64,000 nt of DNA from Luteibacter sp. UNC138MFCol5.1 (lineage in GTDB: Bacteria > Pseudomonadota > Gammaproteobacteria > Xanthomonadales > Rhodanobacteraceae): NCBI RefSeq assembly GCF_900110505.1, contig NZ_FODZ01000001.1, forward strand, positions 1-64,000, read 5' to 3'. Below are positions 51,935-60,481 of this stretch, piece after piece; the stretch's first letter is position 1; every line of letters begins with the position of its first letter. Both the position numbers and the translations under genes were made by a program. The notes under the pieces were generated by a model. That model was given only the letters and a program-made list of their open reading frames with translations, did no database searches and was not told where the DNA came from.

Positions 51935-52837
51935 ATGTCCGCCTCGACGACCAACCGGTCGATGCGCTACCTGCGCGTCGACGACACCGAACTGCGATAC
52001 GCGGCGATGAACCGCAGCGGGCTCACCGTGAGCCGGCTGACGTGCGCGCGCGAAGGGCACGGCCCCAGCGATCCGCACGCGCTCGAAGGCGCTTTTCTCG
52101 TCGCGCTTCAGCTGGCCGACTATCGCGGCGAACTCTGGCGGAACGGACGAAGGGTGCCGACGCGCATGTTCGGCGCGGGCGAGTTCACGGTCTACGACTA
52201 TCGCGAACGCTGGCGGGCGAACCTGCTCAGCCGGTTCGACTGCATGAACTTCCATGTTCCGTTGTCGTCTTTCGACGCGACGGCGCTCGAGCTGAGACGT
52301 CCCGTCGACCGGCTCGACGTCGCCCCGGGCGTGAGCGTCCGGGACACGGTGGTGGAGAACCTCGCGAGCGCCCTGCTTTCTGCCACCGTCGCCCCGCAGG
52401 AAGCCAGCCGCGTCTTCACCGACCACGTGGAGATGGCCTTGCTGGTCCATCTCGCGACGCGCTACGGGGCCAGCGCGCCGGTGCCGACGCGACATGCCGG
52501 CGGCCTCGCGCCAGCGCAGCTCCGGATGGCGACGGAGATGCTCGCCGACGATCTCATGGGGCGGCTCTCCATCACTGACATCGCCGCCGCCTGCGGCCTT
52601 TCCAGCGGTTATTTCATCAAGGGGTTCAAGGTCTCCACCGGCCTTCCGCCGCACCGGTGGCTGCAGCGGCGACGTGTCCAGGTCGCCATGCAACTGCTCG
52701 CCGGCTCGACGGACGCACTGAGCGATGTAGCGTCCGCGTGTGGCTTCGCGGACCAGAGCCATTTCACGCGCGTGTTCCTCCGGATCGCCGGCGTCACGCC
52801 GGGCGCGTATCGCAGCGTGCGAGGCCCGGCTGCCTGA
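51935..52837 (+). CDS. AraC/XylS-family transcriptional regulator
   Basis: A 300-residue regulator with an N-terminal sensing domain and a C-terminal double HTH: SITDIAAACGLSSGYFIKGF and LSDVASACGFADQSHFTRVF, ending in the family motif GVTPGAYRSVR. The ATG at 51935 gives a normal length; upstream in-frame extension is unconserved. The convergent SRPBCC-like gene next door is a possible target, but no effector is predicted. Confidence 0.88.
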   Translation: MSASTTNRSMRYLRVDDTELRYAAMNRSGLTVSRLTCAREGHGPSDPHALEGAFLVALQLADYRGELWRNGRRVPTRMFGAGEFTVYDYRERWRANLLSRFDCMNFHVPLSSFDATALELRRPVDRLDVAPGVSVRDTVVENLASALLSATVAPQEASRVFTDHVEMALLVHLATRYGASAPVPTRHAGGLAPAQLRMATEMLADDLMGRLSITDIAAACGLSSGYFIKGFKVSTGLPPHRWLQRRRVQVAMQLLAGSTDALSDVASACGFADQSHFTRVFLRIAGVTPGAYRSVRGPAA

Positions 52838-52872
52838 GACCGCCGCGATCCGTCGCGGCGGTCGTACCCCGG

Positions 52873-53409
52873 TCACTTGCCCGCGTTGGCGCGTGCGCGG
52901 CGCTCGATGCTGGCGGCGAAGAGCGGCGTCTCGCGGCTGTTGTGATCGCTCGATGCCGACTGCCGCGCGGCGGCCGCCTGCTCGATCGTCATGCCGTTCT
53001 CGGCGAGCCACGCCACGTACTCCGGCGGCGCCGACGAGACGACCGAGTTCGTGTACTTGCAGCTCGTCTCGTCGATGGCCTCGACGGACAGATCCCAGAT
53101 CACCTGCACGCGGCTACGGCCCTGCGGCGCGAAGACGTCGGACAGCGACACCATCCGGCAGTGATTCGGTTCGGCGACTTCGGCGACGTATTGCTGGATC
53201 ACGAGCCCCTTGCCGATCATCTCGACATTGATCGACATCCGGCGGCCGTCGTCGGTCCAGGTGGAGCCGGCGGCGATGTGATCGGGTGGGCAGCAACGCT
53301 TGTACTCATCGCTCGGCAAGCTGAACAGCCATTCGGCGATGTCGACCTTGTCGACGGGCAGATTGATGACGGCGCTGTAGGCGGAGCGGGAAAGGACGTT
53401 ATCGGACAT
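52873..53409 (-). CDS. SRPBCC/START-like protein, tentative
   Basis: A 178-residue soluble protein with a pattern typical of ligand-binding helix-grip folds: SAVINLPVDKVDIAEWLFSL at the start, then long antiparallel-strand segments (RMSINVEMIGKGLVIQQYVA, SRVQVIWDLSVEAIDETSCK) and a C-terminal helix. Ligand and role are unknown. It converges with the AraC gene. Confidence 0.55.
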   Translation of the reverse strand: MSDNVLSRSAYSAVINLPVDKVDIAEWLFSLPSDEYKRCCPPDHIAAGSTWTDDGRRMSINVEMIGKGLVIQQYVAEVAEPNHCRMVSLSDVFAPQGRSRVQVIWDLSVEAIDETSCKYTNSVVSSAPPEYVAWLAENGMTIEQAAAARQSASSDHNSRETPLFAASIERRARANAGK

Positions 53410-53605
53410 GACGGGGTTCTCGTGGAGAAGGGTGTGACGAGATTCTCCCTGCGAGAACGCGGACGTTCTTGGCGTAACCGCATTGCAGTTAATCGTGGAA
53501 CGAAATCATCGGCGTGGAACGTTTCGGCTGTGCGAACCGAAAGAAAGGCCGTTGAAAATTACGAGGCGTATGCTTCCGCCCAAGTCCTCATCGAGCGGCA
53601 CCGTC

Positions 53606-54454
53606 ATGGCCAGGCTGGTTTTGTTTCTTCTCTTGTTGGGTGCGTCGCTGGCACATGCCGCGGATTCTCCCAAGGACGTCCAGGCGCTGATTGCCCGCGG
53701 CGACTATGCCGGCGCGGAAGCGATGCTGCGCGAGGCGGTGGCGGAGCACCCGCAGAGCGCGAAGGCGCATTACGTGCTCGCGGAGGTGCTGGCGCACCGG
53801 GGCAACATCGCCGATGCGAAGGCCGAGGCGACGAAGGCCGTCACGCTCGATCCCTCCACGCGATTCACCGACCCTGCGAAGTTCCAGGCGTTCCAGCGCG
53901 AGCTGGACGCGGCGCTCGGGTCCACGACGCAGGCACCACGCGGCGATACCGCCGCTCGTTTCGGGGATGACGCGCGATCCGCGACCGGCTCGGGCGGCTC
54001 GTCGCACTTCACGACGATCCTCGTCATCGGTGGTGTCGTGATCCTCGCCCTCATCCTGCTGATGCGGAAGAAGCGCGATGCCACGCCTGTCCCGGGCCCG
54101 TATGCCGGGACGCCTCCCACCGATGGCGTGCCGCCGTACTCCGGCTACACGTCGAACGGTCCTTATCCGCCCATGCCCCCACAGCCGCAGGCGCCTCACT
54201 CGGGCGTCGGCACGGCGGTCGCCGCCGGACTGGGCGGCGTCGCGGCGGGCATGTTGCTCGACGAGGCGCTCCGCTCGCACGGCGAAAGCACCGAGCCGCG
54301 CGACGTGACGCCGGTGAGCCGCGACGACCGCGACCCCTCGGGTCAGGCCTACGACGACCTGCGCGACCGTCCCATCGACATGGGCAACGACGATAGCTCC
54401 TGGGGCGACGGCTCGTCGGGCGACGACGATTCCTCCGACGACAACAACTGGTGA
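53606..54454 (+). CDS. TPR protein with one membrane span and an acidic tail
   Basis: A 282-residue protein with a Sec signal (MARLVLFLLLLGASLAHA), a short TPR-like pair (ALIARGDYAGAEAMLREAVA, AHYVLAEVLAHRGNIADAKA), a Ser/Gly linker, a membrane segment (FTTILVIGGVVILALILLM), a Pro/Gly/Tyr-rich segment and an extremely acidic Asp/Ser tail ending DDDSSDDNNW. The ATG at 53606 starts a clean signal peptide. Function unknown; similar TPR-anchor proteins are common in xanthomonads. Confidence 0.65.
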   Translation: MARLVLFLLLLGASLAHAADSPKDVQALIARGDYAGAEAMLREAVAEHPQSAKAHYVLAEVLAHRGNIADAKAEATKAVTLDPSTRFTDPAKFQAFQRELDAALGSTTQAPRGDTAARFGDDARSATGSGGSSHFTTILVIGGVVILALILLMRKKRDATPVPGPYAGTPPTDGVPPYSGYTSNGPYPPMPPQPQAPHSGVGTAVAAGLGGVAAGMLLDEALRSHGESTEPRDVTPVSRDDRDPSGQAYDDLRDRPIDMGNDDSSWGDGSSGDDDSSDDNNW

Positions 54455-54457
54455 TCG

Positions 54458-55042
54458 TCAGCGCGGCGCCAGGATGGCGTCGAAGGCCGGGGCGAGGATG
54501 GCCGCGAGGGCCTCGGGAGACGCTTCGGCGAGCGCCCGCATGCCCAGCATCTGCCGCATGAACTGGAACCCCGCGATCAGCGCGAGCGCCACGCCGGCGC
54601 GGAGTTCGGCCGACTCGCCCCCGAGAGACGAGGCCAAGGTGCGCTGGTGGTGCTCCTCCACCTGCTCGCGACAGATGGCCGCCGCGCGCTCGTTCGACGC
54701 CGACTTGAGCAGGATGAGGAAGCCGTCGAGTCGGGATACGTCGCCGGCTGTCCGCTCGATCAACGCACTCGCGAGATCGCGGCCTCGTTCCCTGGAAGCC
54801 AGCACGTCGTCGCGCAGGATCTGCGGCTCGGCGAGTGTCGTCGCCACCACCTCTGCGAACAGTTGCTCCTTCGAACCGAAATAGCGGTTGACCAGCATCG
54901 CGGTGACGCCGACCTGCTGCGCGATGTCGCGAACGCCCGCGCCGTCGTAGCCGAAGGTCGCGAACGCGTGGCGCGCCGAGGCCAGGATCGAAGCCCGCGT
55001 CGCCGCGGCGTCGCGCTTTCTCGGAACATCGGAGGACGTCAT
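54458..55042 (-). CDS. TetR-family repressor
   Basis: A 194-residue regulator with an N-terminal HTH (ILASARHAFATFGYDGAGVR, DIAQQVGVTAMLVNRYFGSK) and a helical ligand-binding domain. It is divergent from the SDR gene, with a duplicated 22-bp element between them, so it most likely represses both itself and the SDR gene. Ligand unknown. Confidence 0.9.
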   Translation of the reverse strand: MTSSDVPRKRDAAATRASILASARHAFATFGYDGAGVRDIAQQVGVTAMLVNRYFGSKEQLFAEVVATTLAEPQILRDDVLASRERGRDLASALIERTAGDVSRLDGFLILLKSASNERAAAICREQVEEHHQRTLASSLGGESAELRAGVALALIAGFQFMRQMLGMRALAEASPEALAAILAPAFDAILAPR

Positions 55043-55050
55043 GGCGGGAT

Positions 55051-55104
55051 CCTAAGTAAACAGGTGTAGACAAGGGTTGCCGCCTAAGTATACTGGTGTA
55101 GACA
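55051..55104. promoter_or_regulatory. Duplicated TetR operator between tetR and the SDR gene
   Basis: Two 22-bp direct repeats, CCTAAGTA-N4-GGTGTAGACA style, lie at 55051-55072 and 55083-55104 and differ at only two positions. Their 32-bp offset is about three helical turns. A plus-strand promoter (TTGCCG at 55077, TAGACA at 55099) overlaps the second repeat, so binding would block SDR transcription. Confidence 0.75.
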
Positions 55105-55114
55105 TCATGATGGG

Positions 55115-55930
55115 GTGGCTACAGTGGATCTTCGTCTCAGCGGAAAAACCGCACTCGTTACGGGCAGCACCTCCGGCATCGGCGCGGCGATCGCCCGGAT
55201 GCTCGCCGCGGAAGGTGTGTCGGTGGTCGTCCACGGTCGCGACGCCGGCCGCGCAGCGGCCGTCGTGGAATCGATCGAGGCGGCGGGGGGCCGCGCATCC
55301 ATGGCCCTCGGCGATCTGGCAATCGCCGCGCAGGCGGAAAGCGTTGCCGATGTGGCGCGTGCCGCTTTCGGACACATCGACATCCTCGTCAACAACGTCG
55401 GCGGCTCGTCCGACACGTCGCATGCCGACTGGTTCGGCGCCTCGGTGGATGAGTGGGCCGAGAACTACAACGCGAACACCCTCGCCGCCGTGCGCCTCAC
55501 ACGCGCCCTCGTTCCCGCCATGTGCGAACGCGGCTGGGGACGCGTCATCCAGATATCGTCGCGTAACGCGATTTCCCCGCATGCGCAATTCCCCGCCTAC
55601 GGGGCCGCCAAGGCGGCGCTCAACAACCTTACGCTCAGCCTTTCGAAATCGCTCGCAGGATCCGGCGTGACGGCGAACGCGATCATGCCGGGACTCATCT
55701 ACACCCCGCAGCTCGATCACTGGTTCGCCACGACCGCGAAGCAATTGGGCAGCGACGACCCCGAGGTCGGCAAGCAGTACGTACTGCGCAACGTGGTAAG
55801 ACAGACCGTGGATCGCCTGGGCATGCCGGAGGACATCGCGATCGCGGCCTGCCTGCTGGCCAGCCCGCTCAACGACTTCATGACAGGCACGATCTTCCGC
55901 ATCGACGGCGGTGCCACGCCGACCGTCTGA
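55115..55930 (+). CDS. Short-chain dehydrogenase/reductase
   Basis: A 271-residue classical SDR: cofactor motif TGSTSGIG at 17-24, NNVG at 93-96, and catalytic Ser148-Tyr162-Lys166 (YGAAK). The start is GTG 55115; a second GTG at 55124 is possible. It is under likely control of the divergent TetR gene. Substrate unknown. Confidence 0.9.
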   Translation: MATVDLRLSGKTALVTGSTSGIGAAIARMLAAEGVSVVVHGRDAGRAAAVVESIEAAGGRASMALGDLAIAAQAESVADVARAAFGHIDILVNNVGGSSDTSHADWFGASVDEWAENYNANTLAAVRLTRALVPAMCERGWGRVIQISSRNAISPHAQFPAYGAAKAALNNLTLSLSKSLAGSGVTANAIMPGLIYTPQLDHWFATTAKQLGSDDPEVGKQYVLRNVVRQTVDRLGMPEDIAIAACLLASPLNDFMTGTIFRIDGGATPTV

Positions 55931-56064
55931 CGCCGATGCCGCGGCGCAGTCGCACGCAACGACGAGACGAAACCTGCTTGCACGATTCATCCTGCCGCAA
56001 GGAATCGGAAGGCAGACTCCGGTGACGTTGATTCCGGCCTCGTGCCTCGTACGGAGATAGATCC

Positions 56065-56355
56065 ATGCGTACTCCCACCCTGCTCATGGCCGCCTCGCTC
56101 GGTCTCGTCCTCGCCTCGGGCGCCTTCGCTTCCGACCGTCCCGATCCGGGCAAGCTGACGAACAAGTGCCTCGACGCCGCGGGCAAGAAGTTCGACGTCA
56201 AGAACGACTACATCAAGCTGCAGCCGCTCGAAGCCGCGGACTCGGGCTACTCGATCGCCGGCGTCGCCAACGCGGGCATCGACGGCGAGAAGAAATTCAC
56301 CTGCGAGTTCGACAAGAAGGGCAAGCTCGCGAACCTGGTGCCCGAGGGCAAGTGA
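56065..56355 (+). CDS. Small exported protein of unknown function
   Basis: A 96-residue protein with a Sec signal (MRTPTLLMAASLGLVLASGA) and a Lys-rich mature part with two cysteines (NKCLDAAGKKF, KFTCEFDKKG), which may pair in a disulfide. The style KLANLVPEGK at the end is seen in small periplasmic proteins of xanthomonads, but I cannot name the family. It converges with the esterase gene. Confidence 0.65.
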   Translation: MRTPTLLMAASLGLVLASGAFASDRPDPGKLTNKCLDAAGKKFDVKNDYIKLQPLEAADSGYSIAGVANAGIDGEKKFTCEFDKKGKLANLVPEGK

Positions 56356-56390
56356 ACCTTCATCGCGCCACGGCCGCGACGACCCGGTAA

Positions 56391-57221
56391 CTATCGCGCC
56401 GGGTCGTCGTCGCCGGCGCGAGACGCCGGATAGGCCCACCGCAAGGCCGCCCGCTCGGATGCACGATAGATGGTGTCGTGCCGCTGCTCCGGGCGCGGAA
56501 CGTACGTCCACACCAGCCCTGGCGGTTTCGCCGCGCGCAGCGCGCGATCGAAGGCCGCGACGTTCGGTGCGATGTTTTCCTCGTCGGCCGATGTCAGAAA
56601 GAGGTGCCGCGAAGCGGCCGGCAAACTCCGCAGCAGCGCCGGGGCATCGCGGACGATGCCCGCATCGTTCCACCAGAGACTCGGGCTGATGGCGATGACC
56701 GTATCGAAGAGAGCCGGCTCGTGAAGCAGGCTCTCGATGGCGAACAGGCCGGCGAGCGACTCGCCGATGACACCACGGTGTGCGTCGGCCCGGTAACGCT
56801 TCTGGATTTCGGGCACGAGCTGCTTCGCGATGAAGGCACGAAACGTCGCCGAACCTCCCACCCGGGGCGCGATCTTCCTGTCATCGGCGACGGCCGTCGG
56901 ACCGGTCATGTCACGCCGGCGCTCCGTGTTTTCGATACCCACCAGAATCAGCGGCTGGATCTCGCCGGCCCGGATGCCTTCGTCCAGCGCCCGCGCGAGA
57001 TGCGGAAAGTCCTCCTGCAGGCCGCCGTCCGGCATGTACAGAACGGGAAACCGGCGGGCCGATGTCGCGTAACCCGGCGGTGTGTAGACGTTGATGCGCC
57101 GCGTCTCGGCCGGCGATGCCGACGCCAGCGAGAAACTCTCGTGAGCCGGCGGGACGTCGTCGGCATGGGCCACGAACGTGGCGGCAAGCACGACGAGGGC
57201 GATAACGGTGGTCCGTGGCAT
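56391..57221 (-). CDS. Exported alpha/beta hydrolase (esterase D/Fes-like)
   Basis: A 276-residue protein with a Sec signal (MPRTTVIALVVLAATFVAHA). The nucleophile elbow is GESLAG, with RINVYTPPGY and VLYMPDGGLQED upstream as in the esterase D/IroE group. The oxyanion-type segment SPSLWWND and a C-terminal His (RHDTIYRAS) fit a catalytic triad. Related proteins hydrolyse siderophore or acyl esters; the substrate is not clear. It follows the DUF155-like gene by 52 bp. Confidence 0.82.
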   Translation of the reverse strand: MPRTTVIALVVLAATFVAHADDVPPAHESFSLASASPAETRRINVYTPPGYATSARRFPVLYMPDGGLQEDFPHLARALDEGIRAGEIQPLILVGIENTERRRDMTGPTAVADDRKIAPRVGGSATFRAFIAKQLVPEIQKRYRADAHRGVIGESLAGLFAIESLLHEPALFDTVIAISPSLWWNDAGIVRDAPALLRSLPAASRHLFLTSADEENIAPNVAAFDRALRAAKPPGLVWTYVPRPEQRHDTIYRASERAALRWAYPASRAGDDDPAR

Positions 57222-57273
57222 GAAAGCGTCCCCTGAGCGCGACCTTCGACTCTAGCGGCTGTCGTGCCCCAGG

Positions 57274-58392
57274 TCACCACCGCGCGATCGTCATCGCGAT
57301 TTCGAGCGCGATCAGGGCGATGATGATGAGTTCGAGCAGCCCGGCACGGCTTGCCGCGGCTTCGTCGTAGAGCGCAGCATAGGTGTCGCGCACGATGGCG
57401 AGCTTCCGGTCGACCGCGCTGCCAAGCGCTGGCACCTGGAGCAACTCGAGCGCCTTCGCATACGCCATCGCGAGGTGGGGGCTACCCGGCACCTCGATGC
57501 TCGTGTCGAGCTTCTCCATCAGTTCCGTGACTTCGCCCACCAGCGTGTAGAGCCTGCGGGCCAGCGTCGCCATCCGCCGGGGCGCCAGCGCGGCGAACCG
57601 CTCGTGGGCGCGCGCGACCAGCGCGTACATGCGGGGGAGTTCGTCGTAGAGCAACGTGTTGTAGAAGCGCAGTTCGAGAACGCGGGCGTGCGCGGCCTCG
57701 AGCACATCGGTCATCCCGGGCACCCACGCGGCGCCCTGCATGTAGCTCCGCGATGCCCCCAGCGCGAGCAGGTCGTCCGCGTGATGCGAATAGCGATGCT
57801 CGAGCAGCCGCTCCCGCGCCGGCCCGGAGAGCTCGCCCGCATCGCCGGAGAGCAGGCGCGCGAGCTGCGTGTCGTCGGGAGCGTCGCGACCGGCGGTGGC
57901 CGTGACGACGACCATCAGATGTTCCTCGGCGAGAAGATGCTCGTCGCGCCGGGGAGGTACGCCGCATGTATCGAGCAGCCGGCGCAGCGCAGGATTCCAG
58001 ACGCCAGCCGGCCATCCCGTCGCGGCGACGGGATTCAGCGCATCGACCAGCGACAGCAGTCCGTCCCAGTCGAGATCGACGATCTCACAGGAGAACGACA
58101 GCGCGGCGACGCCGAATTCGTAGAGGCGCGCCGTCGTGTGCCCTTCGATGCCACGGCTTCCTGCGGGCCATGTCGCATAGCCGAGCACCACCGCGAGCGG
58201 CTCGAGGTCGACGATCCGGTCCCCCGGTGCGGCTTTCATATCTTCGTCGGAGGACGTCCTGCCGCGCACCGCTCCCAGGTCGATCGTGTCCGCGACGTCG
58301 ACCAGGCGCTGCACGACGACACGGCCGGACTGGATGCGGAACGTGGCGGTACCCGCAGGGAGCGGTGTCGTATGACCTTCGTCGCCGGCCAT
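57274..58392 (-). CDS. RMD1/DUF155-like protein with a C-terminal membrane helix
   Basis: A 372-residue protein with a soluble N-terminal part, a helical middle (RFYNTLLYDELPRMYALVAR, YTLVGEVTELMEKLDTSIEV) and a C-terminal membrane segment (LLELIIIALIALEIAMTIAR). This layout and the final EWxIVxLIxxE-like end resemble the RMND1/Sif2 (DUF155) family known from yeast and mitochondria. Function in bacteria is unknown. It is 19 bp downstream of dodecin on the same strand. Confidence 0.5.
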   Translation of the reverse strand: MAGDEGHTTPLPAGTATFRIQSGRVVVQRLVDVADTIDLGAVRGRTSSDEDMKAAPGDRIVDLEPLAVVLGYATWPAGSRGIEGHTTARLYEFGVAALSFSCEIVDLDWDGLLSLVDALNPVAATGWPAGVWNPALRRLLDTCGVPPRRDEHLLAEEHLMVVVTATAGRDAPDDTQLARLLSGDAGELSGPARERLLEHRYSHHADDLLALGASRSYMQGAAWVPGMTDVLEAAHARVLELRFYNTLLYDELPRMYALVARAHERFAALAPRRMATLARRLYTLVGEVTELMEKLDTSIEVPGSPHLAMAYAKALELLQVPALGSAVDRKLAIVRDTYAALYDEAAASRAGLLELIIIALIALEIAMTIARW

Positions 58393-58411
58393 GGCGTCCC
58401 TCCGCCGGCGA

Positions 58412-58618
58412 TCAGTCGAGCACGAAGCTCACGCGCATGCAGACGCGCCATACGGTGATCTGGCCATCCGGGCCGGTGCGTGCCTTGATGTCGCTCACCC
58501 AGGCGCCCTTGATGCCGTCGAGGGTTCTCGCCGCGCGCGTCAGCCCCTGCTGCACGGCGTCCTCGATGCTGCTCGACGACTCGGCGACGATTTCGATGGT
58601 CTTGGCGAACGTGTTCAT
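58412..58618 (-). CDS. Dodecin-family flavin-binding protein
   Basis: A 68-residue protein matching dodecin in length and pattern (KTIEIVAESSSSIEDAVQQG, then LDGIKGAWVSDIKAR and the C-terminal WRVCMRVSFVLD strand). Dodecins form 12-mers that store or buffer flavins. The ATG at 58618 is the natural start. An FNR-type box lies 88-101 bp upstream, toward the divergent DUF2238 gene. Confidence 0.88.
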   Translation of the reverse strand: MNTFAKTIEIVAESSSSIEDAVQQGLTRAARTLDGIKGAWVSDIKARTGPDGQITVWRVCMRVSFVLD

Positions 58619-58705
58619 GTCGGGGCTCCCGTCGAGAGATCGTCCTGGAGGACGAATGGCATGAGGGATTTCAGCCAAGTCTGCCCACCCCACCCGGCGC
58701 GGACA

Positions 58706-58719
58706 TTGACCCCGGTCAA
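58706..58719. promoter_or_regulatory. FNR/ANR-type box between dodecin and the DUF2238 gene
   Basis: TTGACCCCGGTCAA matches the FNR/ANR consensus TTGAT-N4-ATCAA at 8 of 10 positions and is a perfect dyad (TTGAC/GTCAA). It is 43 bp before the DUF2238 start and could serve either direction. No strong -10 follows. Confidence 0.6.
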
Positions 58720-58761
58720 CCGCCGGCGATTGGCGCCGCGCGCGAAAGCCAATACGCTGCC

Positions 58762-59424
58762 ATGCACCCTGCCGGGAACGACGCGATGCGCAACGGCTCC
58801 ACACAGCGGCCATACCTCGTCGCGATGCTGACGGCGGCTCTCGTCGTCGTCGCGATCTCCGCCTGGCGTCCTTGGGACGTGCAGGACTGGCTCCTTGAGA
58901 ATGCGCTCGTCGCCGTGGCGCTTCCGCTTTTCGTGCGAGGGCATGCGCGCATGCCCTTCACCCTGCTCAGTTACGGCGCGCTGCTGCTTTTTCTCTGCCT
59001 GCACGAGATCGGGGCGCACTACACGTATTCCGAGGTGCCTTATGGCGACTGGATCGTACCGATCGCGCCGTCTCACGGCCCAGGTACGGACGCGCGCAAC
59101 CACTACGACCGCTTCGTGCACTTCTGCTATGGGCTGCTGGTGATCCCGGCCGCCATCGAGCTGTTCGCGTGGCGCGCGCCTGCGAGGGGGCTTTGGCGAT
59201 GGATCCTTCCTCTGACCTTCATCATGGCGCACTCGGTCGTTTACGAGCTGGTCGAATGGGGCGCCGCCGTGACGTTCGGCGGCGACCTCGGCCAGGCCTA
59301 TCTCGGATCACAGGGCGACCCGTGGGATGCGCAAAAGGACATGGCCCTGGCCGCGCTGGGCGCCATCGTGGGCATGGCCCTGCTGGCGGCCATGCGCTGG
59401 ACGCCGCTGGTCGGGCGACGCTGA
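58762..59424 (+). CDS. DUF2238 (YjdF-type) membrane protein
   Basis: A 220-residue protein with about six membrane segments. The block LHEIGAHYTYSEVPYGDWIV, NHYDRFVHFCYGLLVIPAA and ELVEWGAAVTFGGDLGQAYL with GDPWDAQKDM is typical of DUF2238, whose function is unknown. An ATG at 58786 (MRNGSTQRPY) is an alternative start that would move the gene farther from the FNR-type box. Its stop overlaps the -35 region of the arsC promoter. Confidence 0.82.
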   Translation: MHPAGNDAMRNGSTQRPYLVAMLTAALVVVAISAWRPWDVQDWLLENALVAVALPLFVRGHARMPFTLLSYGALLLFLCLHEIGAHYTYSEVPYGDWIVPIAPSHGPGTDARNHYDRFVHFCYGLLVIPAAIELFAWRAPARGLWRWILPLTFIMAHSVVYELVEWGAAVTFGGDLGQAYLGSQGDPWDAQKDMALAALGAIVGMALLAAMRWTPLVGRR

Positions 59425-59450
59425 CATATCGACATATCGATATTTATAGA
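59421..59450 (+). promoter_or_regulatory. arsC promoter with an ArsR-type operator in the spacer
   Basis: CTGACA (59421-59426), an 18-bp spacer and TATAGA (59445-59450). The spacer holds the palindrome ATATCGATAT (59434-59443) within a CATATCGACATATCG repeat. A small AT-rich dyad inside the promoter is the usual ArsR operator arrangement. Confidence 0.65.
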
Positions 59451-59494
59451 AATGTAGTAGCCTTGTGGTGCATAACGGCCTGCGGAGCACGACC

Positions 59495-60022
59495 ATGACC
59501 ACGCGCGCGTTGAACGTGCTGTTCCTGTGTACCCACAATTCGGCTCGCTCGGTGCTTGCCGAGAGCATCCTGCGCAAGGAGGGTGCCGGACGTTTCCGGG
59601 CGTTCTCCGCGGGTAGCTCGCCCCGGACGTCGGTCAACCCCATGGCGATCGAGGTGCTGGACGAGTTCGGTTACCCCACGACGGGGCTCGAGTCCAAGAG
59701 TTGGGACACCTTCGAGGCGGAAGGCGCGCCGACGATGGACATCGTGATCACCGTCTGCGACAACGCGGCGGGCGAAACATGTCCGATCTGGCCGGGACGG
59801 CCCGTGACCGCCCACTGGGGCATCGAAGACCCGTCCGCTGTGGAAGGCTCGCCGGTCGATCGCAAGCGTGCGTTCGTCACGGCGCTACGTTACCTGCGAC
59901 AACGCATCGGCGCGCTCGTCGCATTGCCGACGGAACGGCTCGATGCGCTTGCCATGCGGCAGGAGCTGGTCCGCATCGGAAAGGGCGAAGGCGCTTCGCC
60001 GCTGGCGCGCGGAAACGGATGA
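59495..60022 (+). CDS. arsC: Arsenate reductase, low-molecular-weight phosphatase type
   Basis: A 175-residue cytoplasmic enzyme reducing arsenate to arsenite. The P-loop CTHNSAR at 12-18 is intact (catalytic Cys, Arg), with VITVCDNAAGETCPIWPG downstream holding the resolving cysteines and a DP segment (GIEDPSAVEG). It is convergent with arsR, which ends 4 bp away. Arsenite export would be by the ArsB-like protein. Confidence 0.93.
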   Translation: MTTRALNVLFLCTHNSARSVLAESILRKEGAGRFRAFSAGSSPRTSVNPMAIEVLDEFGYPTTGLESKSWDTFEAEGAPTMDIVITVCDNAAGETCPIWPGRPVTAHWGIEDPSAVEGSPVDRKRAFVTALRYLRQRIGALVALPTERLDALAMRQELVRIGKGEGASPLARGNG

Positions 60023-60026
60023 CGAA

Positions 60027-60392
60027 TCAGCGCGTGGCAGCGTGCCGCCTCTTCGGCGTTTCACCGGCGGCTTTCGCGCCGCGCTTTGCCGGCAGGCAGT
60101 CGCCGCCAGTCGCCGCGCAGCAGTTCTCGGTGAGGAACGCGACAAGCCCGTCCACCGCGGCGATCACCGGCGCGTAATAGATGAACCGGCCGGACTGCCG
60201 GCTCGTCACGAGCCCGGCGTGAAGCAGTTCTTTCAGGTGAAACGAAAGCGTGGCGTTCGCGAGGCCCAGACGCTCGCCGATCGCGCCCACGGGAAGGCCG
60301 TCCGGCCCCTGCTCGATCAGCAGACGGAAGATGGCCAGGCGCGATTCCTGAGCCAGTGCGGAGAGGACCTTGATGGCTTCGGGCGTCTTCAT
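60027..60392 (-). CDS. arsR: ArsR-family arsenite-responsive repressor
   Basis: A 121-residue winged-helix repressor with [23 protein letters not shown]. Near the C-terminus [11 protein letters not shown] has three cysteines (Cys-Cys and one seven residues later), like the C-terminal arsenite site of ArsR from Acidithiobacillus rather than the E. coli site in the HTH helix. It is divergent from arsB (90 bp between starts) and convergent with arsC. Confidence 0.92.
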   Translation of the reverse strand: MKTPEAIKVLSALAQESRLAIFRLLIEQGPDGLPVGAIGERLGLANATLSFHLKELLHAGLVTSRQSGRFIYYAPVIAAVDGLVAFLTENCCAATGGDCLPAKRGAKAAGETPKRRHAATR

Positions 60393-60481
60393 CGAATGGG
60401 CCGGCAACGAATGGCCAGTGTAACAAATGCGCGCGCGGCGCCGTCGCCGCGCTTCCCTCACCTTCAGCACACCGGATCCGC

